Shown: positions 45,380 to 54,855, counted from the first letter of the stretch. The stretch: 64,000 nt of DNA from Chryseobacterium sp. (GCF_019236175.1 NZ_JAFAJM010000019.1:186001-250000); one strand, 5' to 3'. Notes: a model not told the origin generated them from the sequence alone. Program-made: numbers and translations.

Positions 45380-45695
45380 AACGTTTTATTTTAGAAATCA
45401 ACGGCAAACGATGACAACACTTATTACAAGAAATGAAATCTTTACAACAAAAAAATTATTAGCTCTGAACTGGCTGAAATGCAGAAAGCATTTCCCGATG
45501 AACATCTCTTACAATATTACAAAGACGGAATATCATCAAGAACAATTGACTGAAGACAGGCTTCCACAATCTGGCTGGAAAACAATCGAAGGCCGGGAAT
45601 CGGATCATTTTATGATAAAGCAGAGGATATATGATGAAAAACAATTTAAAAACCAGACCGTACAATGGCAGTTTTTTATCTCAAACCAAACTTAA
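45380..45695 (+). pseudogene. Probable decayed gene with several frames
   Basis: Three frames carry protein-like pieces: SELAEMQKAFPDEHLLQYYKDGISSRTID (MORN/antitoxin-like YKDG), then KQRIYDEKQFKNQTVQWQF in a 94-codon frame starting at 45411. Stops and frame changes separate them and no single intact gene fits. I treat the 94-codon frame as doubtful. Confidence 0.35.
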
Positions 45696-45712
45696 ACAAA
45701 ATAAAATACCCT

Positions 45713-46384
45713 ATGAAAATTACTTTTTTTTCAGATATACGCAGTAAAATATACATCATCATTCTCTCATTTTTCTCAGCATGGTCCCAGGCTCAAAATA
45801 TAAATCTTGACTCGATTAAAATAAATGTACAGAATGAAAATTCAGAATTCTACTACGAAAAGCTGATTTATAAATTTAAATTCGATCCTACTTCTTTATC
45901 AGATGAGGAAGTGAAAAATTTATATTATGGGAAAAATTTCTCAAAATACCGAACTTACTTTTTTGATCCGGACTATTTAGATTTTATGAAAAGCATCTCC
46001 CAGAAAAACTGGAAAAAAACAATTAACTACGGGGAAAAATATCTAGTAAAAGATCCTACCAATACTGAGGTTCTTACCTATATACTGCTAGCCTATGAAA
46101 AGAAGGATAAAGAAGCCCCCAATTATGGCTTATATGCTGCACAGTCAAAAACATTATTAAATTATATCATGCAAAATGGCGACGGAAAAACAAAAGAAAC
46201 GGCTTTCAAGGTGAATTCTGTAGGTGAGGTTTATTTAATTGCCGGGATTCTCGGAAAAAATATCAGAACATTCAAAAGAACCTCAACGATGCAGAAGGAC
46301 GGCACAATTGATGAGTTCTCAAAAGGAGATGAAAAGATATATTTTAAGGTATTTGAAAATATTGAAAATTTTACTAAACCCTGA
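45713..46384 (+). CDS. DUF4919-family secreted protein
   Basis: A 223-residue protein starting at ATG 45713. It has a signal peptide (IYIIILSFFSAWSQAQ), then the DUF4919 signature EFYYEKLIYKFKFDPTSLSDEEVKNLYYG, with helical repeats (KTINYGEKYLVKDPTNTEVLTYILLAYEKK) and a C-terminal AGILGKNIRTFKRTST. Family function is unknown. A lipoprotein gene begins 28 bp after its stop. Confidence 0.8.
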   Translation: MKITFFSDIRSKIYIIILSFFSAWSQAQNINLDSIKINVQNENSEFYYEKLIYKFKFDPTSLSDEEVKNLYYGKNFSKYRTYFFDPDYLDFMKSISQKNWKKTINYGEKYLVKDPTNTEVLTYILLAYEKKDKEAPNYGLYAAQSKTLLNYIMQNGDGKTKETAFKVNSVGEVYLIAGILGKNIRTFKRTSTMQKDGTIDEFSKGDEKIYFKVFENIENFTKP

Positions 46385-46412
46385 TACGTTGAAATATACG
46401 AATCTTACATGT

Positions 46413-47132
46413 ATGAAAAGTTTATATCTTTTTTGTCTGATTTTTATAATCAGTTGCACGAAGCCAAACCCTGAACCCGATTCTCATGCGGATACTCCTG
46501 CTTATTTTAATCTCACCCCTTCAGATAAAAATTGTGAATATACCTTCCGGTTTGGAGAAGCTGTTCTGTGTGTTCCTAAAATTGAAGGAATGTATAATAT
46601 CATTCATAATACAGCATCAAAAGATTATATACAGAGTAAGAACTTTCCCGGAAATACTTTTGCCGCTTATTATGTCAATAAAAAACTCTACAAGAATTTA
46701 CACGTTTTATGGAAAGATCAGTTTGATGATTTTTTTCAAATCTATGTAACCAATGCCAATCAAAATAAAAAAGCAGATCATTCTTATTTTGCTGAAGTCA
46801 ATGAAGAATATCTCAATACATATTTAAATTCTGCTTATTGGGAAAATCTGAAAAAAAAGCTTGAAACAATAAATGAAAAAAATATATTTGAAAAGCCGGT
46901 AATCACTGAAAGCTATTCATTATCTGAAAATTCCAGGCAATATGTTACTCTGATAACGATCAGAAAAAACAATACATCTAAAAATATGATTACTGTTGGA
47001 AATATGTTCATTATTAAAAATCGTCTGTTTTTTTCCGCTTATAATAAATTTTATAATGGGTTGCGCTCAATCGAAGAAGCTAAAAAGGCAAACAATACAA
47101 TCATGCTTAGAATTCTAAACGCCAATCAATAG
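46413..47132 (+). CDS. Lipoprotein of unknown function
   Basis: A 239-residue protein. ATG 46413 begins a lipoprotein signal (SLYLFCLIFIISCTKPNPEP, Cys near 15). The mature protein is alpha/beta with EYTFRFGEAVLCVPKIEGMYNIIHN and a C-terminal LITIRKNNTSKNMITVGNMFIIKNRLFFSAY. Upstream in-frame sequence overlaps the DUF4919 gene and is rejected as coding. No family is recognised. Confidence 0.68.
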   Translation: MKSLYLFCLIFIISCTKPNPEPDSHADTPAYFNLTPSDKNCEYTFRFGEAVLCVPKIEGMYNIIHNTASKDYIQSKNFPGNTFAAYYVNKKLYKNLHVLWKDQFDDFFQIYVTNANQNKKADHSYFAEVNEEYLNTYLNSAYWENLKKKLETINEKNIFEKPVITESYSLSENSRQYVTLITIRKNNTSKNMITVGNMFIIKNRLFFSAYNKFYNGLRSIEEAKKANNTIMLRILNANQ

Positions 47133-47231
47133 CGGGTGATATTCCTGTGACGGCCTGAATATTTTACCTCTATACTATCAATGTTTTCTTCCTGAAAAAA
47201 ATAAAATACCTTATTTGTGTAAAGGAATATG

Positions 47232-47239
47232 TAAATTAG
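47232..47239 (+). promoter_or_regulatory. Promoter box of the DUF2004-like gene
   Basis: TAAATTAG in ATATGTAAATTAGGA, one base from TAnnTTTG, 31 bp before the ATG. Confidence 0.4.
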
Positions 47240-47270
47240 GACCTCACTAATACCCGATTTTATACCCATC

Positions 47271-47771
47271 ATGAAAGAATACACCTTACCCCATTTTGGA
47301 AAATTATCTACAGACAATTTAGAAGAATATTATGATGTTTATATCGATGTAAACGGAAACAGGATTCAGATCGACCTGAATTTTGAAAATGGCAGTATTG
47401 ACGCCTTAAAGCTGGACAAAGTAAAAAATTATCTTGACAATATCGAAAAATTCGACCGGTTCAATAAACAATACATCCTGGAAGATTATCATGATGAAAA
47501 CGGAGACACCGTAAAATTTTATCTGGAGCACCATTTGGAAGAATTTGAAAAAGACCATTTTTCATCATTGATCAATTTTCATGACACAACAATAAAACCA
47601 GAGCAACAGCTACTGACAAAACTTAAATTGCTAAGGATAGGACTTTATCCCGACAGCGAGGAGAATTTTGCCGTTTCAGATTATTCAATAGGAGAAGATT
47701 TTACCAATTATTTAGTCGTAGTCAATACGGATGAAAACGGACAGCTGGACTATATGGCTATGGAAAGCTAA
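47271..47771 (+). CDS. DUF2004-like protein
   Basis: A 166-residue acidic protein: LPHFGKLSTDNLEEYYDVYIDVNGNRIQIDLNF, then FYLEHHLEEFEKDHF, and LLTKLKLLRIGLYPDSEENFAVSDYSIGEDFTNYLVVV, the DUF2004 pattern. DUF2004 proteins are among families named as immunity proteins in polymorphic-toxin systems. No toxin gene is seen next to it. Its 3' end overlaps the open frame of a DUF2310 remnant. Confidence 0.8.
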   Translation: MKEYTLPHFGKLSTDNLEEYYDVYIDVNGNRIQIDLNFENGSIDALKLDKVKNYLDNIEKFDRFNKQYILEDYHDENGDTVKFYLEHHLEEFEKDHFSSLINFHDTTIKPEQQLLTKLKLLRIGLYPDSEENFAVSDYSIGEDFTNYLVVVNTDENGQLDYMAMES

Positions 47772-47773
47772 AT

Positions 47774-48132
47774 TTCTTTCAGAATATGATTTTGAATATG
47801 TGCCAATTTTAAGCTGGGAAACCAATTATCAATCTTGCGATCGACTGCAAATGAATTGCGAAGTCGGTGAACGATGGGCTTTAAATCAAATGCAGGATAC
47901 AAAATCTCAGTTATCAAAACAAGGAATTGATATTTGTATTAAAATTGAAAAACTTACGAATATTCCAACCTATTATTATTTATACAACTATAAAAAGCAT
48001 AAAAAAGGAGACGAGATCAAACCTTGCCCTGTCTGCCAAAAAAAGTGGAAATTAAATACAAAACTCCATGATTTTTATGATTTCAAATGCGATCAATGTA
48101 AGATTGTATCAACCATATCTCCTAATAGATAA
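47774..48132 (+). pseudogene. DUF2310 zinc-ribbon protein, C-terminal remnant
   Basis: The frame resembles only the C-terminal half of DUF2310 (Zn-ribbon) proteins: YQSCDRLQMNCEVGERWALNQM, then IPTYYYLYNYKKH, and a four-Cys zinc ribbon in CPVCQKKWKL ... FKCDQCKI. The N-terminal half is missing, replaced by the end of the DUF2004-like gene; an open start at 47731 lies within that gene. The fusion suggests a deletion between two genes. Confidence 0.6.
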
Positions 48133-48181
48133 TTGAGTAGATAACATTTTTAACACCCCATAAAGAACAAATTACCCCAAC

Positions 48182-49750
48182 ATGATTGGATTTACTGATA
48201 AACTGAAATTCATTTACAAACCTTTTCTCATTATAGCAATAGGATTTATAACAACCTATACCCTTCTCCATTGGTTGTTATTTATAAAAGCAGGAATTCC
48301 GCTCAAAGAGGATATTCTGAAATTCTGGTTTCCTTTTGGATTACCCTGGATACCGGTTTTAATCTGGTTGAGACCTCGAATAAAATTACTGCATTTTAAA
48401 AATGATAACGCCTCTTTTTTCTATCAGTTTTTGGCCTGCATTGCTATTGCTATTCCTACAATCATTGCACAGGAATATCTAACGACAGCAACAGGGAGAT
48501 TAACCCGGCTTGATCACATTTCACAAATTACCCAGCACGATAAAACAAAATATTATTCGATAAAAAATTATTATATCGATAAGCAGCATATTACCGTACA
48601 AAACACGGCTTCTGTCACAGGAAAGAATAATCAGAATTTTAATATGCTTATCTATGTTGCAATGCCAATTTTGGAAAACAAGACCAGCATTGAGAATTTT
48701 AATAATAAGTTTTGGCTGGGAAAAAAATACAATGAGCAAATCAGCAACAGCCTTTCAGAGCAGGAAAAAGAAGCCCGATACAAGGTATTTGCGGAACAAT
48801 CACAAAAGGAATTTGAAAACACCGATTTTGGAAAATTCACGTATTTAGAAGTCATTGGAAATACGGAAGATCATGATGAATTTAATAATGCTCTCAAGAA
48901 ACTGGGACAAAACTCAACAGACGAAAGTCTTATTTTTCAGGCAAAGACAGAACCTTTTGAAGCCAGAAACGGGACCAAACTTTCTTGGATATTAGGTTCT
49001 TTGGGTGCCGGCCTCTTAGTCTTTTGCATCCTTTTACTATTTCCAAAATTTGAGGACAATAAGTTGAAAGAATTCCGGAAAGGAGAAATGACAGAAGACT
49101 CTGATGTAAAAGAAATATTAGCCTTCTTCGTCCCTAAAGAAGGCTTTTATATAACCCCTATTATAATCAACTTAAATCTGTTAATTTATATCATAATGGT
49201 TTTCTCCGGATTAGGCTTGATATCATTCAAAGGAGAAGACCTGTTGAATTGGGGTGCTAATTTTAAACCATTAACCATCAATGGACAATGGTGGCGTTTA
49301 TTAACGAGTACATTTCTTCACGGAGGGCTCATGCACATTTTAGCTAATATGTACGGCCTTTTATTTGTTGGCATTTTCCTTGAACCTATCTTAGGAAAGG
49401 TAAAATATGCTTTCATCTATTTAATCACCGGAATTTTTGCAAGTATTGCAAGTATCTGGTGGTATGATGCTACCGTAAGTGTTGGAGCTTCCGGAGCCAT
49501 ATTCGGCCTATACGGATTTTTCTTAGCCTGCTTGCTATTAAAAGTATTTCCACCGGATTTTGGAAAAGCATTTTTGGTAAGTACTCTTATCTTTGTTGGA
49601 GTTAACTTACTTATGGGCCTTGCAGGTGGTATTGATAATGCAGCACATATTGGTGGGCTTATAAGTGGATTTATCATTGGGCTTATTATGTCTGGACAAC
49701 TGAAACAACAAACAAACATGTCAATTGAATATGATGATGAAAATGAATGA
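48182..49750 (+). CDS. Rhomboid-family intramembrane serine protease
   Basis: A 522-residue protein. The N-terminal 300 residues carry two to three membrane helices and a soluble region of unknown type. The C-terminal rhomboid core has GGLMHILANMYGLLFVG, the nucleophile Ser near residue 436 in VGASGAIFGLYG, and the catalytic His near 488 in AAHIGGLISGFIIGL. It would cleave transmembrane substrates. The long N-terminal extension may recognise substrate. It ends in an acidic tail (SIEYDDENE). Confidence 0.9.
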   Translation: MIGFTDKLKFIYKPFLIIAIGFITTYTLLHWLLFIKAGIPLKEDILKFWFPFGLPWIPVLIWLRPRIKLLHFKNDNASFFYQFLACIAIAIPTIIAQEYLTTATGRLTRLDHISQITQHDKTKYYSIKNYYIDKQHITVQNTASVTGKNNQNFNMLIYVAMPILENKTSIENFNNKFWLGKKYNEQISNSLSEQEKEARYKVFAEQSQKEFENTDFGKFTYLEVIGNTEDHDEFNNALKKLGQNSTDESLIFQAKTEPFEARNGTKLSWILGSLGAGLLVFCILLLFPKFEDNKLKEFRKGEMTEDSDVKEILAFFVPKEGFYITPIIINLNLLIYIIMVFSGLGLISFKGEDLLNWGANFKPLTINGQWWRLLTSTFLHGGLMHILANMYGLLFVGIFLEPILGKVKYAFIYLITGIFASIASIWWYDATVSVGASGAIFGLYGFFLACLLLKVFPPDFGKAFLVSTLIFVGVNLLMGLAGGIDNAAHIGGLISGFIIGLIMSGQLKQQTNMSIEYDDENE

Positions 49751-49839
49751 TAGTAAGCCATGAAAACACAATTTCCTTCTATAAAATAAAACGGATACGT
49801 CTGAAGATCAGTTTCAGGTATCAAACATATAAGACTCCT

Positions 49840-50499
49840 ATGAAAAAAGCATTCGAATTTCTTAAACAGTTAGAAAAAAATAACAACCGGGATTGGTTTG
49901 CCGGCAACAAACCTGAATATGACTCCATCGTGAAAGAAAACAAAGTTTTTTTCACTCAGATCTACAATGAGCTTCAGGAGCATGACAAGTTAAAAGGAAT
50001 TCATATTTTCAGAATCTACAGGGATGTTCGTTTTTCCAAAGATCAGACACCTTATAAAACCAATTTCGGAGTAGGATACTCCCGTTCAAAACCCATGCTG
50101 AGAGGTGGTTATTATATTCAGCTGGAACCCGGAAACAGTTTTGTAGGAGGCGGATTCTGGGGACCGGAAACCGGAGATTTACTCCGTATCCGTAAAGAAT
50201 TTGAACTCAGTACAACAGCAATCGATAAGATTACTGCTGATGAAACTTTTGTGAAATATTTCGGAGAACTGAAAGGAGACTCCGTAAAAACAGCACCACG
50301 GGGCTTTGATAAAAGCCATCCTGCCATAGATTTAATCCGCAAAAAACAATTCATCGTCATGCGTACGTTTACCGATAAGGAAGTTTTATCTGACAATTTT
50401 CAGAAGGAAGCCGTTCTGACATTACTGGCCATGCGTCCTTTTTTTGATTATATGAGTGAAGTACTGACCACGGATCTGAACGGAGAGCCTTTATTTTAA
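49840..50499 (+). CDS. DUF2461 (TIGR02453) family protein
   Basis: A 219-residue protein starting at ATG 49840 (KKAFEFLKQLEKNNNRDWFAGNKPEYD), followed by IFRIYRDVRFSKDQTPYKTNFGVGYSRS and GFWGPETGDLLRIRKEFE. These are hallmark segments of DUF2461. Function is unknown. A paralogous fragment lies at 43383. The longer ORF upstream overlaps the rhomboid gene end and is rejected. Confidence 0.92.
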   Translation: MKKAFEFLKQLEKNNNRDWFAGNKPEYDSIVKENKVFFTQIYNELQEHDKLKGIHIFRIYRDVRFSKDQTPYKTNFGVGYSRSKPMLRGGYYIQLEPGNSFVGGGFWGPETGDLLRIRKEFELSTTAIDKITADETFVKYFGELKGDSVKTAPRGFDKSHPAIDLIRKKQFIVMRTFTDKEVLSDNFQKEAVLTLLAMRPFFDYMSEVLTTDLNGEPLF

Positions 50500-50624
50500 A
50501 ACCGAAGCCCAATCTGTTTTTATTATTGCTTTTTTCTTTAATTTAGTCTCCTCTGAAAAAGAAACCGGAAATCTGATACAGTATTCAGTATCCCTACTTT
50601 TTCTTCATTTTATATAAAAAAACT

Positions 50625-51719
50625 ATGAGCCTATTTAAAAAACTTTTCGGGAAAACTGAAAAGAAAAATGAAACCCGTAATTTCTCTGAAAATACCGAAG
50701 TTATTGAGAAAAAAGCAACGGAAAAACTCCAGTCTTTATCTCAAAAAGATCAGGACCTGTTCTTAAAAATGCTAAACAAAACTTCAGAAGATCCTGAAAT
50801 AGAAACCAATACTCCCGAATTATTCAGAGAAGAAGTCTATCACTCGATCAGACAGTATTATTCTTCTCCGGATTACAACGTTGAATTTAACCTGCAGGAT
50901 GATAAAGGAAATCTTTATCAGGAACATGAAGCTTTTAATTACACTTTCAGCCAATGGAAACAGATCCGCTCTGTATGGGACAGAAAATCGGTCCTTTTTG
51001 AACAGTGGGATGAAACTGAATTTAATAAATTACAGAAATGGCAGGTTATCGAACGATTCGTAAAAGACAGGCACTCACTCAAAGCAGTTGATTTTCAGAA
51101 AACCCATATTAATCAGGAGGATTTTCAGGACATCAGATTAATCATTGCGCTGTCCAAACTTTACCGTACACTGGATGCCATTCCTAATGCATTACATTAC
51201 GCCAAAGGAGCTTATGAACTGAGGCCGGATTTAGATATTGTCAGAATTGAATATGCCAATGTCTTACATCTTTCGCAAAATGATGATGATAAAAAACGCT
51301 CTCATCAGCTGATCAACGAACTTATTGAGAATAAAATCAAGTCTGAGGGTGATCAAGAAGAAATTGGTCTGCTCAATTATTTTGTCTTTTCTGAAGGCTA
51401 TATAGATTCTTCAATATACGCCATCAACTTTTTAATTGCTGGAAAATGCGATGAAGAAACCTGGCAAAAAATGGCAGAAGAATATTACTGGTGCCCTGTA
51501 TTCAGATTTGAGCACGCCGTATTTCTTTCCAACCACGGGGAAAGCCTGAAAGCTTTGGCTAAATTGAATGCTCTGGCCAGTGAGTTTCCCTGGTTTACAC
51601 AGGGTGTTCTGGCCAGCGTTGATGTCATTCAGCAGCTGAGAGTTCAGCACAATGATCCCTCTTTCATGGCCGAAGAAATGGCTCAGTTGGAACATTACCA
51701 ATCCATGTGGAACCAATAA
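50625..51719 (+). CDS. TPR-like unknown protein
   Basis: A 364-residue soluble helical protein. It starts SLFKKLFGKTEKKNETRNF and has TPR-like helices toward the C-terminus (IALSKLYRTLDAIPNALHYAKGAYELRPDLDIVRIEYANVL). A short basic N-terminal motif (KKLFGKTEKK) is found on several phage-resistance or toxin-related proteins but is not diagnostic. No exact family is recognised. It ends just before a strong terminator. Confidence 0.72.
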   Translation: MSLFKKLFGKTEKKNETRNFSENTEVIEKKATEKLQSLSQKDQDLFLKMLNKTSEDPEIETNTPELFREEVYHSIRQYYSSPDYNVEFNLQDDKGNLYQEHEAFNYTFSQWKQIRSVWDRKSVLFEQWDETEFNKLQKWQVIERFVKDRHSLKAVDFQKTHINQEDFQDIRLIIALSKLYRTLDAIPNALHYAKGAYELRPDLDIVRIEYANVLHLSQNDDDKKRSHQLINELIENKIKSEGDQEEIGLLNYFVFSEGYIDSSIYAINFLIAGKCDEETWQKMAEEYYWCPVFRFEHAVFLSNHGESLKALAKLNALASEFPWFTQGVLASVDVIQQLRVQHNDPSFMAEEMAQLEHYQSMWNQ

Positions 51720-51741
51720 AAAACAATATTATTTATACATC

Positions 51742-51772
51742 ACCCGCACTGAAAAATCAGTGTGGGTTTATT
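51742..51772 (+). terminator. Terminator after the TPR-like gene
   Basis: ACCCGCACTGA-aaaa-TCAGTGTGGGT, with G-T pairing at one position, then a T-rich run. Confidence 0.85.
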
Positions 51773-51910
51773 TTTGTTCTTCCATGATTTCTTCGTCTGA
51801 ATACGAAGATTAAATAAAAGTTAACCTTTTTCTTTCCTCAGTTTTCACTCCGTATTTTTTGTAATTTAATCCCTGGAAAAACTAATTAACCGACCCCAAA
51901 ACAAGCATTC

Positions 51911-52552
51911 ATGAAGCTGTATATTTTTGCCTTTCTCTTCTTAATTTTCAATGGGATTACTGCCCAGAAAAAAGAATACCTATCAATAAAAAAAGGAGAA
52001 TTCCCGGAAGGTATATATATGACCCTGGAAGAGGTTCTCCAAAAAACCCCAAGCTCAGCCGAAGACATTTATTTCAAAACTGCCGTAAAAAATGATGCTG
52101 CCACACTACCTGATAAAGTTTTTTTTTATGACAAACAAGATGACCGGAAAATAAGAAAACCACTGGCTGTTTCCTACAAAGGAGAAATGTATTTTCAGAC
52201 CTTTAGAAAATATACCAACAAAGAAGATAAGACATATGAGGCTGATGTGTATTCAAGATTCTGCAAAGTTTTATCCTACGGCAGGTTCTTATATTTTGAG
52301 GAAAGTGTGAGAAGTATATGGAACAAAGGGCTTCTGAGTGAACTCAATTCCCTGACTCAGCTTATCAGCGGAAATAACAAAGGAATAGTCCTGGATTTAA
52401 AAAATAAAGAACTTAATATTTTCCGCGACTGTGATGATTTTAATGATTTTCTCTTTGAACATGAAATTCCTTCAGCACAATGTGATCCCGACCGGTTTAC
52501 ATTGAAAGATTTAAGGAAAAAAATCGATGAACTCAATGCATCCTATCAGTAA
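51911..52552 (+). CDS. Secreted protein of unknown function
   Basis: A 213-residue protein with a signal peptide (LYIFAFLFLIFNGITAQ). It continues with GEFPEGIYMTLEEVLQKTPSSAEDIYFKT, a start shared with secreted Bacteroidota proteins of about 200 residues, and ends in DLRKKIDELNASYQ. It contains a segment CDDFNDFLFEHEIPSAQC with a Cys pair. Function is unknown. Confidence 0.68.
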   Translation: MKLYIFAFLFLIFNGITAQKKEYLSIKKGEFPEGIYMTLEEVLQKTPSSAEDIYFKTAVKNDAATLPDKVFFYDKQDDRKIRKPLAVSYKGEMYFQTFRKYTNKEDKTYEADVYSRFCKVLSYGRFLYFEESVRSIWNKGLLSELNSLTQLISGNNKGIVLDLKNKELNIFRDCDDFNDFLFEHEIPSAQCDPDRFTLKDLRKKIDELNASYQ

Positions 52553-52620
52553 AATACAAAGGCATTCAAAAAGTTTGAGAATTAAAAACTAATTTTATCC
52601 GGATAATCACTCCTCATTTT

Positions 52621-53049
52621 ATGATGACAATCCCAACCCAAATCCTGGAATACATCACTTCTCAGCCGGAACTTAAACGTAACGATATGCAGGAGCTCCA
52701 CCGCATTATTCTGGAACTTATGCCGGAATGCAGATTATGGTTTCTGGATGGCAGAAATGAGACCGGAAAACTAGTTTCCAATCCCAATATCGGTTACGGG
52801 CTTCGCAGTATTCGGTATGCTGACGGAACAACAAAAGACTTTTATCAGATCGGGATGAGCGCCAACACAACCGGAATTTCTGTATATATTCTGGGAATTG
52901 ATGATAAAACTTACCTTTCCAAAACATTGGCCGGAAAGATAGGTAAAGCAGAGGTAACAGGATACTGCATTAAATTCAAAAAACTCAGGGATCTCAACCT
53001 TGAAGTTCTCAAAACTGCTCTGCAATACGGTATTGAACAAAAACATTAA
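52621..53049 (+). CDS. DUF1801-type (YdhG-like) protein
   Basis: A 142-residue protein beginning MMTIPTQILEYITSQPELKRNDMQELHRIILELMPECRLWF. It has the DUF1801-like compact alpha/beta fold (NIGYGLRSIRYADGTTKDFYQIGMSANTTGISVYILGI). It could be an iron- or stress-related protein, but the family is functionally uncharacterised. Either of two adjacent ATGs may be used. Confidence 0.78.
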   Translation: MMTIPTQILEYITSQPELKRNDMQELHRIILELMPECRLWFLDGRNETGKLVSNPNIGYGLRSIRYADGTTKDFYQIGMSANTTGISVYILGIDDKTYLSKTLAGKIGKAEVTGYCIKFKKLRDLNLEVLKTALQYGIEQKH

Positions 53050-53166
53050 GCATAAGTCCTATATTTTCCAATCGCAATATACATTATATACATTTGATTG
53101 TCAGGTAATTACAAAAATCACATTAAAATAAATTCATTTTTCTCTCATTCATATCAGAAGAATATG

Positions 53167-53174
53167 TAAATTCG
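53167..53174 (+). promoter_or_regulatory. Promoter box of the TM2 gene
   Basis: TAAATTCG in GAATATGTAAATTCGG, a variant of the cassette-type box, about 60 bp before the ATG. Confidence 0.4.
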
Positions 53175-53237
53175 GCCTCTTTGCAATTTTGCTGAAAAGC
53201 ACAAAAACTAATACAATAACCTTAAAAACTTTTAAAG

Positions 53238-53588
53238 ATGAACAAACATTTTTTGATGTCCCAAATGAAATCAACCGGAACCGCTTATTTATGCTGGTTT
53301 TTTGTAGGATGCCACTATGCATACCTTGGAAAATGGGGGCTTCAGATTTTATATTGGTTTACCCTGGGAGGATTAGGAGTCTGGGCACTTATCGATTTAT
53401 TTACCATTCCTTCAAAAGTAAATAATCATAATCTTTTAATTTCAAATCAGATTCAGGAAATTGAAAGACGCGAGCAGGAAGAAGCGCATGCAAGAAATAT
53501 GGCTATGTTGAATGCGGTTTCCAACAACAACAATAATAATTCAAGTTCTTCTGAATTTCAGCCTAAAGGAGCTATTATTACAGAATAA
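53238..53588 (+). CDS. TM2-domain membrane protein
   Basis: A 116-residue protein with a TM2 domain: two membrane helices around a polar turn (GTAYLCWFFVGCHYAYLGKWGLQILYWFTLGGLGVWALIDLF). The cytosolic tail contains a short coiled stretch (IQEIERREQEEAHARNMAML) and a low-complexity NNNNNSSSS run. TM2 proteins are of unknown function in bacteria. A groEL-type terminator follows. Confidence 0.85.
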   Translation: MNKHFLMSQMKSTGTAYLCWFFVGCHYAYLGKWGLQILYWFTLGGLGVWALIDLFTIPSKVNNHNLLISNQIQEIERREQEEAHARNMAMLNAVSNNNNNNSSSSEFQPKGAIITE

Positions 53589-53612
53589 TATACGCTTCCC
53601 GTAAAATACCGG

Positions 53613-53639
53613 CCGTTCTATTCTTAGAGCGGTTTTTTT
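53613..53639 (+). terminator. Terminator of the TM2 gene
   Basis: CCGTTCTA-ttct-TAGAGCGG then TTTTTTT, the same design as the groEL terminator, so the design is not specific to the array. Confidence 0.8.
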
Positions 53640-53772
53640 GCCCATTACAATGATTAAAATTGCAAATAGAAAATCTATAGTCCTGATTTTAACGGAAGAA
53701 TGATCCATGCAGTCTTCCGGATAAAAAAAGTAAAAACTACCTTTGCTGTGTACACAAAAAAATGATTCTTAT

Positions 53773-54312
53773 ATGAAAAAAATAATCTTAGATCTTGCCA
53801 CTACTCTAGACGGATTTATCGAAGGTCCCAACGGAGAAGTGGACTGGTGCATTATGGATGATGATATGGATTTTGATGGATTTCTTTCGGATATTGATAC
53901 TATTTTTTATGGAAGAATAAGCTATGACACCTGGGGAAATTATCAGCCTGAGGAACATGCGGATCCTGAAGATCAAAAACTCTGGAAGACAGTTCATTCA
54001 AAAGAAAAATTTGTATTTTCAGGCCAAAACAGGGAAGATCAAAATGCGACTTTCATTACCTCTGATATTGTGGAGAAAGTTTCAGCAATAAAAAATCAGG
54101 GTGGCAAAAATATCTGGCTATACGGCGGAGCAAGCCTGATCAGAACATTTATCCAGAATAATCTGGTGGATGTTTACAGAATATCTGTTCATCCGGTTGC
54201 TTTAGGAAGCGGAAAACCTTTGTTTGAAGATCTGACAGAAAGATTGAATCTAAAATTAATCAAAACCAATGTTTTCAAATCCGGCGTGGTACAACTTATC
54301 TACGAAACTTAG
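53773..54312 (+). CDS. Dihydrofolate-reductase-like (RibD C-terminal) protein
   Basis: A 179-residue protein starting at ATG 53773: MKKIILDLATTLDGFIEGPNGEVDW, FYGRISYDTWGNYQP, NQGGKNIWLYGGASLIRTFIQNNLVDVYRISVHPVALGSGKPLFED. This matches the RibD/DHFR-like fold widely annotated as dihydrofolate reductase family. The substrate is unknown. A small membrane protein gene follows on the same strand. Confidence 0.9.
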   Translation: MKKIILDLATTLDGFIEGPNGEVDWCIMDDDMDFDGFLSDIDTIFYGRISYDTWGNYQPEEHADPEDQKLWKTVHSKEKFVFSGQNREDQNATFITSDIVEKVSAIKNQGGKNIWLYGGASLIRTFIQNNLVDVYRISVHPVALGSGKPLFEDLTERLNLKLIKTNVFKSGVVQLIYET

Positions 54313-54321
54313 AAAATAGTT

Positions 54322-54834
54322 ATGAAAAAAATTCTTGTTATAAGCTCTGCAATTATAGTTTTAGTGCTCTTTAATTATCCTGTTTTTGACAGTGAAAAAA
54401 TGTCATATGCCATTATTTTCCTATGTTTTGTCGCTATTTGTTTTGCAGGAGCAAAAATCTACGCTCCGGGTGATGAAGAAGACTATGAATCTGTTGAAAA
54501 AGAAATGAGCAGACTTTATACGGAAGATGGAATATTTCAATATAGGGAAGATGGTTTTTATGTCCTGAAAGAAAACTCAAAAGAGTATATAAAATGGAAT
54601 GAAATTGTTTCTGTCTATTACTTCAGTATTCCGGTTCTTTCCAGCCGGCAAACAGGTTTGGAAATCATTACCGAAAAAAGCAGTTATGAATTTAACACTC
54701 AGGATACCAAATGATTTGTAAAATTAGGTGAAGAAATGGCCACTCACCTTCCGGATTGGGATCTTTTCCCAAAATCGCCAACCCTTTACAATTCCGGTGT
54801 CGAAAAAACATCATTATACGAAAGAAAAAACTAA
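54322..54834 (+). pseudogene. PH-like membrane protein gene interrupted by in-frame TGA
   Basis: The gene starts MKKILVISSAIIVLVLFNYPVF, has a second hydrophobic segment and then a PH-like beta domain. After ...FNTQDTK, a TGA at 54712-54714 stops the frame, but the same frame resumes FVKLGEEMATHLPDWDLF and ends at 54832-54834. A single base change would restore a 170-codon gene. Readthrough or a sequencing error are alternatives. Confidence 0.7.
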
Positions 54835-54855
54835 ACCACAGTTTCTCCTTCCCTA

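Noticed and set aside
46239..46412. Long N-terminal extension of the lipoprotein at 46413
   Set aside because: It overlaps the DUF4919 gene out of frame and would bury the lipoprotein signal.
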